Virus record (IMG/VR): IMGVR_UViG_3300020005_000004
Span: 1 to 64,000 of that record
Length of the DNA: 64,000 nt
Direction: 5' to 3' (one strand)
Source of the DNA: a virus
Both the position numbers and the translations under genes were made by a program. The notes under the pieces were generated by a model that had not been told where the DNA came from, searched no databases, and saw only the letters and a list, made by a program, of their open reading frames with translations. Each line of letters opens with the position of its first letter. Position 1 is the stretch's first letter. Positions 58,623 to 64,000 of this stretch are shown in pieces.

Positions 58623-58653
58623 CAAATATACAACCCTTTTTGATATTACCAAA
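58623..58653 (-). promoter_or_regulatory. Leftward early promoter, copy B
   Basis: On the minus strand TTTG (58650-58653), a 19-bp spacer and a perfect TATATTTG (58623-58630) give a consensus Bacteroidota promoter. It drives the 58357 gene and the leftward block. Confidence 0.75.
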
Positions 58654-58681
58654 TAATTCTTTATAAATAATTATATAAATA

Positions 58682-58713
58682 TTTGGCGGTTTGGATTAGG
58701 CAGATTACTTTAG
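58682..58713 (+). promoter_or_regulatory. Rightward early promoter, copy B
   Basis: TTTG (58682-58685), a 20-bp spacer and TACTTTAG (58706-58713) match the consensus. The box ends 4 nt before the ATG at 58718, so the mRNA is leaderless. It lies 28 bp from the divergent leftward promoter. Confidence 0.7.
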
Positions 58714-58717
58714 CGTT

Positions 58718-58930
58718 ATGAAACACGAATTAAAAACAGAGGTTAGCAATGAAGAAAAGCAAATAGTTCGTTTGCTTTTATCTGGTAAAAAAACAGAAGA
58801 AATTGCAAAGGTTGTTGGTATAAAGCCAGAAAACATTGCTACCAAACTAAGAGAAATCAGAATTAAATACGGCTGCAAAAATTCGGTAGAACTTGCCGGA
58901 TATTTTTTAAGAGAAGGAATAATAAACTAA
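58718..58930 (+). CDS. LuxR/GerE-type helix-turn-helix regulator, copy B
   Basis: The 70-residue protein is a stand-alone LuxR-type HTH: EEKQIVRLLLSGKKTEEIAK, VVGIKPENIATKLREIRIK and YGCKNSVELAGYF, with the conserved Glu/Val/Leu and Lys positions. It is the first rightward gene behind its own leaderless promoter and divergent from the leftward operon. That is the place of a repressor or activator of the lytic switch. Copy A has a ribbon-helix-helix-like protein here. Confidence 0.75.
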   Translation: MKHELKTEVSNEEKQIVRLLLSGKKTEEIAKVVGIKPENIATKLREIRIKYGCKNSVELAGYFLREGIIN

Positions 58931-58935
58931 AACCT

Positions 58936-59073
58936 ATGGCATACCTTTTTATCAGCTCCGTTTTAATCGTTTTTGTTTTTGCTTCTTATTTGATATTCAG
59001 AATAAGGATTCATAGAAACGATGTACGAAAGGCTAAGAGGCAATGGGATGATTCAGACAATATTTATTTATAA
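58936..59073 (+). CDS. Conserved 45-residue membrane microprotein, copy B
   Basis: The frame reads MAYLFISSVLIVFVFASYLIF, then RIRIHRNDVRKAKRQWDDS, ending at 59073. It differs from the copy A protein (12198) in only a few residues and most DNA is unchanged. Both flanking genes differ between the copies. It has a single transmembrane segment and a strongly charged cytoplasmic tail. Confidence 0.7.
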   Translation: MAYLFISSVLIVFVFASYLIFRIRIHRNDVRKAKRQWDDSDNIYL

Positions 59074-59089
59074 AACAAACCAATTTAAA

Positions 59090-59719
59090 ATGAGCATTAT
59101 CGCATCAAATTCAGCACAGCAACGGGAGCTTATTCCCGCCGGAAACTACATTGCCCGTTGTTATCAAATGATACACATCGGCACAGTACAAGAGTTAATA
59201 ATGGGCGAAGTAAAAACCGTCAATAAGGTTCGGATCGGTTGGGAGCTTCCAGAAGAAAGAAGGGTTTTTAAAACCGAAAACGGGGAACAGCCTTTTGTAA
59301 TTTCTAAGGAATTCACTTTATCAATGCACGAAAAAAGTAATCTGAGGAAAACTTTAGCTTCCTGGAGGGGAAAGGATTTTTCAGAGGATGAGGTAAAGAG
59401 CTTTGATATTACAAAACTTCTTGGTGTTCCTTGTATGCTTAACGTAATCCATAAACAGGGTAAAAGAGATCCGTCAAAAAGCTACGAAGAAATTGCAGGG
59501 GTTAGTCCACTTCCAAAATCGGTTAAATGTCCAAAGCAGGAAAATGCAATGTTAGTTCTGGATTATACAAACTTCGATTATGATGTTTATAATAAACTTC
59601 CTGACTTCATTAAGGACAAAATAAAGGGAAGTGATGAGTATAAGAAATTGCAGAACCCTGAATCAATGAGTATTGATAATTCACATGAAACTGAGGCAAC
59701 AGACGATTTGCCATTTTAA
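59090..59719 (+). CDS. Single-stranded-DNA-binding-like protein with acidic tip
   Basis: From the ATG at 59090 (MSIIASNSAQQRELIPAGNY) the 209-residue protein has an OB-fold-like body with VKTVNKVRIGWELPEERRVF and a C-terminal Asp/Ser-rich tail ending EATDDLPF, the acidic tip (DDxPF) by which SSB proteins recruit partners. An earlier in-frame ATG at 59021 overlaps the microprotein gene and is rejected. It replaces recT of copy A in this position. Confidence 0.65.
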   Translation: MSIIASNSAQQRELIPAGNYIARCYQMIHIGTVQELIMGEVKTVNKVRIGWELPEERRVFKTENGEQPFVISKEFTLSMHEKSNLRKTLASWRGKDFSEDEVKSFDITKLLGVPCMLNVIHKQGKRDPSKSYEEIAGVSPLPKSVKCPKQENAMLVLDYTNFDYDVYNKLPDFIKDKIKGSDEYKKLQNPESMSIDNSHETEATDDLPF

Positions 59720-59721
59720 CC

Positions 59722-60204
59722 ATGAACGATTTAACAACTACTTCAATACTTGCCTTATTTGAAACAAATAAAGAGCAAAGACAATCCTTCGCTTTGGACA
59801 TGGTTTCTAAGATCGAACAGGGCGAAGTTGATCCGCTTAAAATTCATCTTCAGGTTAAGGCAATGGAAGATATTATAAAACTCCTTAACGACAATACTAT
59901 TTACAAGAAAGCGATTTTGGATGCCGCTGAAAAACATGGTAAGAAGTTTGAGTTTATGAATGCGGAAATAGCTATTAAAGAAGTTGGGGTTAAATATAAC
60001 TTTGAGCAATGCTGCGATCACGAATGGTATTTATTAAACCAACAATCTGATTCATTATCTGCGCAACGAAAAGAAAGGGAAACTTTTTTAAAGACAGTTC
60101 CATCGAAAGGAATTGACATTGTAAGTAAAGAGACTGGCGAAATGGTTACAATTTACCCTCCTTCAAAATCTTCCACAACTTCAATCGCTGTAACACTTAA
60201 ATAA
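59722..60204 (+). CDS. Recombination/replication-linked protein of unknown function, copy B
   Basis: The 160-residue protein has a helical N-terminus (TTTSILALFETNKEQRQSFA) and KHGKKFEFMNAEIAIKEVGV, a pattern common in small Bacteroidota phage proteins next to SSB and NinG genes. It abuts the next gene at ATAATG. No activity assigned. Confidence 0.55.
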   Translation: MNDLTTTSILALFETNKEQRQSFALDMVSKIEQGEVDPLKIHLQVKAMEDIIKLLNDNTIYKKAILDAAEKHGKKFEFMNAEIAIKEVGVKYNFEQCCDHEWYLLNQQSDSLSAQRKERETFLKTVPSKGIDIVSKETGEMVTIYPPSKSSTTSIAVTLK

Positions 60205-60608
60205 TGTTCAAAGCAACTAACATACAATCCCCTGAAGATTTGAATCGAATAGCAACCGATTTACAGGCTTACCTGGAGGCCCAATTTAACGCTGATGTTC
60301 CGGCTGCTTGTGTTCAAAGGTCTGAAGAATTAGCCGGATATATGGCTCAGACAGGAAAAATGCTTGCTGATGCAAAATGGCACTATAACAACCTTTTGAA
60401 TAGTGAGATTATTAAGGCTTTGAAGGATCAGGATAAAATGACGGCAAGTACTTTGAATAATTACATTAAAGGAATGTGTAAGGATTATCAGTATTTAGTG
60501 GACTGGATAGATAGGATCAATGCAACTTGCACTCATCAAATTGACCTTATTAGATCGTTAATTTCTAAGCATAAAGAAGAATTAAAGTTATCAGGATGGC
60601 AAAAGTAA
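60204..60608 (+). CDS. Helical protein of the recombination module, copy B
   Basis: The 134-residue protein is all-helical (ATDLQAYLEAQFNADVPAAC, then YMAQTGKMLADAKWHYNNLL) and overlaps ninG by 13 bases. It may act as an adaptor between the SSB-like protein and NinG. No family recognised. Confidence 0.5.
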   Translation: MFKATNIQSPEDLNRIATDLQAYLEAQFNADVPAACVQRSEELAGYMAQTGKMLADAKWHYNNLLNSEIIKALKDQDKMTASTLNNYIKGMCKDYQYLVDWIDRINATCTHQIDLIRSLISKHKEELKLSGWQK

Positions 60609-60967
60609 TACCATTACCAAAGCTCTTAAAAAAGGCTCAGATAGTTTTCAATAGGTTTATAAGGCTTAGGGATCAATCAAAGGGCTGCATTAGTTGCGGG
60701 GCAGAAGTGACGGAAGCTGGTCATTACTATTCACAAGGCCATCACTCTGCCCTTCGTTTTTCAGAGATCAATACGAATGGACAATGCCCCAGATGCAACA
60801 GGTGGCTACATGGGAACTTAATTAATTATCGAAACGGATTATTAAGCAGATACGGAAAACAAGAATTAGACTTGTTGGATTCGGTAGGCACAAGGCCAAA
60901 AGCTAAGAAATGGGAACGTCACGAACTTGAATTTATAATAAATCATTACCAATGCCAGGAACAATAA
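60596..60967 (+). CDS. ninG: NinG/Rap-like recombination nuclease, copy B
   Basis: The 123-residue protein has VFNRFIRLRDQSKGCISCGA, AGHYYSQGHHSALRFSEINT, then NGQCPRCNRWLHGNLINY and GLLSRYGKQELDLLD, the NinG pattern with two CxxC zinc pairs. It corresponds to copy A 13591. It should cut branched DNA in phage recombination. Confidence 0.85.
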   Translation: MAKVIPLPKLLKKAQIVFNRFIRLRDQSKGCISCGAEVTEAGHYYSQGHHSALRFSEINTNGQCPRCNRWLHGNLINYRNGLLSRYGKQELDLLDSVGTRPKAKKWERHELEFIINHYQCQEQ

Positions 60968-61152
60968 AACTTTTACTTCCAAACGGAACAAAAGAAAAAG
61001 AGGTTCATTATTATTCAACTAAAGAATGGAAGTCTTTAATAAATACTTGGATTGAATTGTACGGGGCAAGGATTGAGAATTATTTTATTCATATAGTTCC
61101 AGATCGTGAAGGAAACAAACATTTGAAAAACCAAAAATATAAACTACAATGA
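60952..61152 (+). CDS. Conserved small protein, 3' end cut by homing endonuclease insertion, copy B
   Basis: The 66-residue protein overlaps ninG at MPG and has VHYYSTKEWKSLINTWIELY and YFIHIVPDR as in copy A 13941. The last residues (HLKNQKYKLQ) differ from copy A, as expected if an inserted gene supplies a random new end. Its lost C-terminus is probably the fragment at 61625-61699. Confidence 0.6.
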   Translation: MPGTIKLLLPNGTKEKEVHYYSTKEWKSLINTWIELYGARIENYFIHIVPDREGNKHLKNQKYKLQ

Positions 61153-61625
61153 AAGAAATAATAGTTTAGTCTAAAAAATATGGTACTAAAATAGTTCTTT
61201 TAGATGACGAAGACTTTGCATTGGTTTCTAATTATACGTGGTGTGTTATAAACGGGAGATGTACATTCTATTCACAAACCAAAATAAAAGATAAGACGGT
61301 ATTAATGCACAGGCTAATATTGGGACTAAATGACCCTAAAATACCTTGTGATCATCGTGACCATAATGGGTTAAACAATCAAAGGAATAATTTAAGGATT
61401 TGTACTCACGCTCAAAATTTATGCAATAGAAGTCCAAATAAAAACGGTACATCTAAATATCTTGGTGTTAGTTGGGATAAGGAACATAGAAAATGGAAGG
61501 TTTTAATACATAACAAATTTCTCGGAAGATTTAATTTAGAAACAGATGCGGCTAAAGCGTATAATAAAGCGGCAAAAGAAATACACGGCGACTTTGCAAA
61601 CTTAAATCCAATACCGTTTAATTAG
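61149..61625 (+). pseudogene. HNH-AP2 homing endonuclease with in-frame TAG, copy B
   Basis: From the ATG at 61149 the frame reads MKEIIV, a TAG stop at 61167-61169, then SKKYGTKIVLLDDEDFALVS and the full HNH (LMHRLILGL, CDHRDHNGLNNQRNNLRICT) and AP2 (YLGVSWDKEHRKWKVLIH) domains to 61625. Q would fit at the stop. A weak restart at TTG 61221 might give a shortened protein. Other genes in the window end in TAG, so the code is normal and this copy is decaying. It corresponds to the intact 14132 gene. Confidence 0.7.
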
Positions 61626-61699
61626 AAAACCCAGAGCTTAGGGGAACGGTGAATGAGGCAAGGCAAAAGGAAGGGGAGGAAGTTAGAAGGGAGATTTAA
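61625..61699 (+). pseudogene. Orphan 3' exon-like fragment of the split gene, copy B
   Basis: The frame reads ENPELRGTVNEARQKEGEEV and stops at 61699. It matches the copy A fragment at 14611-14694 with synonymous changes. An upstream stop closes the frame, so it has no start. Confidence 0.6.
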
Positions 61700-61726
61700 A
61701 ATGTGGATAACTTATTTTGATAAATG

Positions 61727-61758
61727 TTTGCAGGTATCAAAGTAAATGGTTAGCTTTG
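61727..61758 (+). promoter_or_regulatory. Consensus promoter before the 61775 gene
   Basis: TTTG (61727-61730), 20-bp spacer and TAGCTTTG (61751-61758) match the consensus exactly. It restarts transcription after the homing endonuclease insertion. Confidence 0.7.
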
Positions 61759-61772
61759 GTAAAAATTAACCA
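61747..61772. promoter_or_regulatory. Inverted repeat over the promoter and start, operator candidate
   Basis: TGGTTA (61747-61752) and TAACCA (61767-61772) are perfect inverted 6-mers, 14 bp apart, overlapping the -7 box and ending 3 bp before the ATG. Confidence 0.35.
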
Positions 61773-61774
61773 AA

Positions 61775-61960
61775 ATGAAAATCACAATCAATTTAACACC
61801 GAATGAAGTTGCCGCTTTAAAGGCATACTTAAAAGAAGTTAGCCATGATATTAATCCTAAGATCACTAAAAAAGATATTGAAGAAGAAATAAAGGGGGCT
61901 GTTTCTGGTCACTTACAAGCCGGTTCGTTAGGCGATTATTACCAACAATTTAATAATTAA
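61775..61960 (+). CDS. Small early protein of copy B
   Basis: The 61-residue protein reads MKITINLTPNEVAALKAYLK, mostly helical after a short beta-strand, like a ribbon-helix-helix or small DNA-binding protein. It has its own consensus promoter. It is followed closely by the 61965 gene. Function unknown. Confidence 0.5.
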   Translation: MKITINLTPNEVAALKAYLKEVSHDINPKITKKDIEEEIKGAVSGHLQAGSLGDYYQQFNN

Positions 61961-61964
61961 TATT

Positions 61965-62234
61965 ATGCCAAAAAATAAAGAAACTATTTTGCATTGGAAA
62001 GCAGACACAAAGGCTCTGTTTGAAGAGATAATTAGTTGTGGTGGTAGTATGTGGATTATGCAGCAACCATTAAAGATATTACATTCAATTATGTTAGAAG
62101 CTGCTCATCATGCGATGGAAATACAAGACGAAAAAATGATTGCTATAATGGCAAGGCTTGGTCTTTACGAAGCCTGTAATCCTAAACACAAAGACCACAA
62201 AAAAATACTATCACTTATAAACAAATTTTATTGA
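61965..62234 (+). CDS. Small helical protein of unknown function
   Basis: The 89-residue protein is helical (IMLEAAHHAMEIQDEKMIAI) and ends DHKKILSLINKFY, directly abutting the next start. The sequence has no recognised family and no copy A equivalent. Confidence 0.5.
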   Translation: MPKNKETILHWKADTKALFEEIISCGGSMWIMQQPLKILHSIMLEAAHHAMEIQDEKMIAIMARLGLYEACNPKHKDHKKILSLINKFY

Positions 62235-62687
62235 ATGACAAAACAAGAAACAAGGGGCGGCAAACGTGAAGGATCAGGCCGCCCCAAATCTGCCCCAACT
62301 AAAACACTTTCATACCGAGTTCCTTTGAAACTTGCCGCTAAGATTGATAAAGAAATCAGAAAAATAATTACCAACATGAAAGCATTAATATTTTTATTCC
62401 TGATGTGTTGTATCGCTTCCCTTTGTTCCTGTTCAAAATCATGGGAAGACATTGAGATCATGCCAGCAGCTAAGAAAGTTTTTATACTAAGTAAACGGTT
62501 TACAAACCCGCCTTCTTTGAACCAGGACAAGACATGGAAGCCTTACAAGATCATTACGGAAGAAATTAAAGGGGTAGATTGGCAGGGGTATTATGGAGTA
62601 AAGGCAGACACTTTAATTTCGACTTGTTCAATAGACAAAAGGGATTCATTATTTAAGATCGAAATAAGAACTTTTGAAATAAGATGA
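62235..62687 (+). CDS. Fused frame: DNA-binding-like head and lipoprotein with internal start, copy B
   Basis: The first 47 residues (RGGKREGSGRPKSAPTKTLS, YRVPLKLAAKIDKEIRK) resemble small ribbon-helix-helix DNA-binding proteins. In the same frame an ATG at 62376 starts MKALIFLFLMCCIASLCSCS, a complete signal sequence and lipobox. A signal peptide is useless inside a protein, so either the two genes were joined by loss of a stop or the lipoprotein is made from the internal ATG. The lipoprotein replaces the copy A 15344 lipoprotein. Confidence 0.55.
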   Translation: MTKQETRGGKREGSGRPKSAPTKTLSYRVPLKLAAKIDKEIRKIITNMKALIFLFLMCCIASLCSCSKSWEDIEIMPAAKKVFILSKRFTNPPSLNQDKTWKPYKIITEEIKGVDWQGYYGVKADTLISTCSIDKRDSLFKIEIRTFEIR

Positions 62688-62737
62688 GGGTTTGTGATCG
62701 GGATTTATTTGAGAGAAGAATTTATATTGTAAAATGA
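62687..62737 (+). pseudogene. Remnant of the copy A-type lipoprotein gene end
   Basis: The frame reads RVCDRDLFERRIYIVK and ends just over the methyltransferase start. It matches the last 16 codons of the 15344 gene. No start remains; it marks the recombination point in copy B. Confidence 0.6.
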
Positions 62738-63804
62738 AACACGGATCACTATTTTCTGGGATTGGAGGCTTTGACCTTGCTGCTGAGTGGATGGGTTGGG
62801 AAAATATGTTTCATTGTGAATGGAATCCTTTCGGACAAAAAGTTTTAAATTACTATTGGCCTAATGCAAAAAGTTATGGAGATATTACCAAAACAGATTT
62901 TACAGAATGGAGAGGAAAAGTTGACATTGTTTCCGGTGGATTTCCTTGTCAACCATACTCACAGGCGGGGAAACGAAAAGGAAAGGAAGATGACAGACAC
63001 CTCTGGCCTTCGATGCTTAGAGCAATTAAAGAAATTCAACCAGGTTGGATCGTTGGCGAAAACGTTTCTGGCTTGCTTAATTGGTCAGGGGGATTGGTAC
63101 TCGATGAGATCAAGGCTGATTTTGGAGCTGCGGGGTTTGAGGTCTTCCCACCACTTGTACTGCCAGCTTGCGCCGTCAACGCTCCCCACAGAAGAGATAG
63201 GGTTTGGATTGTTGCCCACTCCACAAGCATCAGAAATAAAAGATGTGGGGACGAATATGGAAAATCTACGGAAGTTGCCACCGAAGGAAAGACTAAGCCG
63301 AATATTGGCACATGGCTTAATGCCAACACCTACGGCATCAGACAAACCAACGAATATAAATCCAACTCAGTTGAAGGATACGGTAAGCGGTTTTGTAACG
63401 AATGCCATGTACCCGACTCCAACGGTAATGGATCACATGATGATAAAAACGGGGAGGAAGGATTCAAACTTGGAGCAAGGCGGGAGGCACTCAGTAACAT
63501 TAATGGGAATGGCAGCGAAGGGTTATTTGCCAACTCCAAATGCTTCGGACAACAGGGACAGAGGCGGCCCAGCGAATTCATCGGTACAAAGGAGAATGGA
63601 AATAGGAAAGCAAGTTGGTCTTACGATGATGGTAGATGGCCGACTGTCTCCCCACTTTGTGCTGGAAATGATGGGCTATCCACCAAATTGGACGGAATTG
63701 CCTTTTCAAAATGGGCAACCGAATCAATCAAAGGAGCAGGAAACGCAATAGTTCCCCAAGTAGCTTATGAGATTTTTAAAGCAATAGAGGCAATGGAAAA
63801 ATAA
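62734..63804 (+). CDS. C5-cytosine DNA methyltransferase
   Basis: The 356-residue protein has motif I (GSLFSGIGGFDLAAEWMG), CEWNPFG, motif IV SGGFPCQPYSQAG, ENVSGL (motif VI) and HRRDRVWIV (motif VIII), ending with GNAIVPQVAYEIF (motif X). All core residues are present, so it should methylate cytosine in phage DNA, protecting against host restriction. The target-recognition part (about 63230-63600) is Asn/Gly-rich. A second frame of the same DNA (63190-63751) also reads like methyltransferase sequence. Confidence 0.9.
   Translation: MKHGSLFSGIGGFDLAAEWMGWENMFHCEWNPFGQKVLNYYWPNAKSYGDITKTDFTEWRGKVDIVSGGFPCQPYSQAGKRKGKEDDRHLWPSMLRAIKEIQPGWIVGENVSGLLNWSGGLVLDEIKADFGAAGFEVFPPLVLPACAVNAPHRRDRVWIVAHSTSIRNKRCGDEYGKSTEVATEGKTKPNIGTWLNANTYGIRQTNEYKSNSVEGYGKRFCNECHVPDSNGNGSHDDKNGEEGFKLGARREALSNINGNGSEGLFANSKCFGQQGQRRPSEFIGTKENGNRKASWSYDDGRWPTVSPLCAGNDGLSTKLDGIAFSKWATESIKGAGNAIVPQVAYEIFKAIEAMEK
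63100..63751 (+). other. Second reading frame with methyltransferase-like sequence inside the methyltransferase gene
   Basis: In the +1 frame relative to the methyltransferase the DNA reads CQLAPSTLPTEEIGFGLLPT, LMPTPTASDKPTN, YPTPTVMDHM, LPTPNASDN and RLSPHFVLEMMGYPPNWTEL. Segments such as LLPTPTASD and MMGxPxxWTEL are known from C-terminal parts of other phage cytosine methyltransferases. The frame is open from 62864 to 63751. It may be an overlapping gene or a frameshift extension; whether it is expressed is unknown. Confidence 0.45.
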
Positions 63805-63806
63805 AT

Positions 63807-63837
63807 TTTGTTTACTGGCTCTTTGTTTTTATATTAG
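63807..63837 (+). promoter_or_regulatory. Promoter of the leader RNA, copy B
   Basis: TTTG (63807-63810), 19-bp spacer and TATATTAG (63830-63837) match copy A at 16178-16208 in sequence and spacing. It lies right after the methyltransferase gene. Confidence 0.7.
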
Positions 63838-63840
63838 CGT

Positions 63841-63946
63841 ACTTATTTTTAGTACGGATTTTGCAGATGAAGAGTGAATCATTCGCAAAATCTTATTTCA
63901 AGATTAAATAGTCGGTAAAGGTTTCACTCCCTGAGCCGGCTTTTTT
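63841..63946 (+). ncRNA. Structured leader RNA with loop-loop pseudoknot, copy B
   Basis: GATTTTGC (63857-63864) pairs with GCAAAATC (63885-63892). Its loop holds GAGTGAA (63872-63878), which is complementary to TTCACTC (63923-63929) in the loop of a second hairpin (AGTCGGT 63910-63916 with GCCGGCT 63935-63941) that ends in six T. The sequence is unrelated to copy A but the interlocked topology, promoter, T tract and distance to the next ATG agree. Confidence 0.6.
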
Positions 63947-63951
63947 ATTTA

Positions 63952-64000
63952 ATGGAAGGGAAAAAATCTTTCGTTCTTTATTCTGACATAATTCATACCG
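63952..64000 (+). CDS. DUF6291-like replication-module protein, copy B (cut by window edge)
   Basis: The frame starts MEGKKSFVLYSDIIHT and runs off the window. It matches the start of the DUF6291 family more closely than copy A does, and the order methyltransferase, leader RNA, this gene is the same as in copy A (16314). The ATG lies 6 nt after the T tract of the leader RNA. Confidence 0.6.
   Translation, partial: MEGKKSFVLYSDIIHT

Noticed and set aside
61167-61169. Alternative genetic code with TAG as Gln
   Set aside because: Several intact genes in the window end in TAG, so the amber codon is better explained as decay.
62864-63100. Separate gene starting at 62864 inside the methyltransferase
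   Set aside because: The first part of this frame is not family-like and lies over the conserved methyltransferase motifs; only the later part is reported as a second-frame signal.
1-64000. Diversity-generating retroelement acting on the fibre genes
   Set aside because: No reverse transcriptase and no template/variable repeat pair were seen.

Overview
The window is double-stranded DNA phage sequence, and the host is almost certainly a member of the Bacteroidota. The evidence is: promoters of the Bacteroidota type (TTTG, 19-20 bp, TAnnTTTG-like); Sec signal peptides ending in FSQ, YGQ or YAQ; few Shine-Dalgarno sites with A-rich leaders instead; and low G+C. No host chromosomal gene, rRNA, tRNA, integrase, DNA polymerase or reverse transcriptase was recognised.

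The window holds about 1.35 phage genomes in head-to-tail order. Copy A starts inside a tail-fibre gene (1-2536) and runs through a lysis/secreted cassette (2536-7472), a leftward block of small accessory genes (7488-11897), a divergent control region (11898-12025), a rightward recombination/replication block (12026-18199), the terminase genes (18203-20165), a glycosyltransferase and methyltransferase cassette (20708-26912), tail genes (26919-38840), a GT8-like glycosyltransferase, then portal, head-morphogenesis, scaffold, capsid, connector and tail-tube genes (39696-47642). At 47677 a second, clearly diverged copy (B) starts with its own fibre, lysis cassette, leftward block, divergent promoters and recombination block. 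It runs to the right edge, where the homologue of the 16314 gene is cut. The offset between homologues is about 46.7-47.8 kb. The copies are mosaic: lysis genes, the 45-aa membrane protein, NinG and the leader RNA are conserved, while the early regulator, the recombination genes and the methyltransferase have been exchanged.

The genes fit a siphovirus life cycle: large terminase, tape measure with a frameshifted tail chaperone, tail tube, MuF-like protein and portal. Tail-tip genes lie before the head genes, which is an unusual order. Lysis looks like a muramidase, holin candidates and a lipoprotein with a C-terminal membrane anchor (u-spanin layout). These are joined by an exported metzincin-like lipoprotein. 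The glycosyltransferases and methyltransferases suggest modification of virion or host surface glycans.

Most notable are: a near-canonical chromosomal parS site beside the small terminase gene, with no parB or integrase in a full genome length; a promoter plus pseudoknot-like leader RNA in the same place in both copies with different sequence; a short hairpin with a conserved loop and changed but still paired stems in the leftward transcripts; three promoters placed exactly 4 nt before an ATG (leaderless mRNA); a methyltransferase whose 3' half reads as family-like protein in two frames; and leftward genes built from shuffled 20-30 nt blocks.
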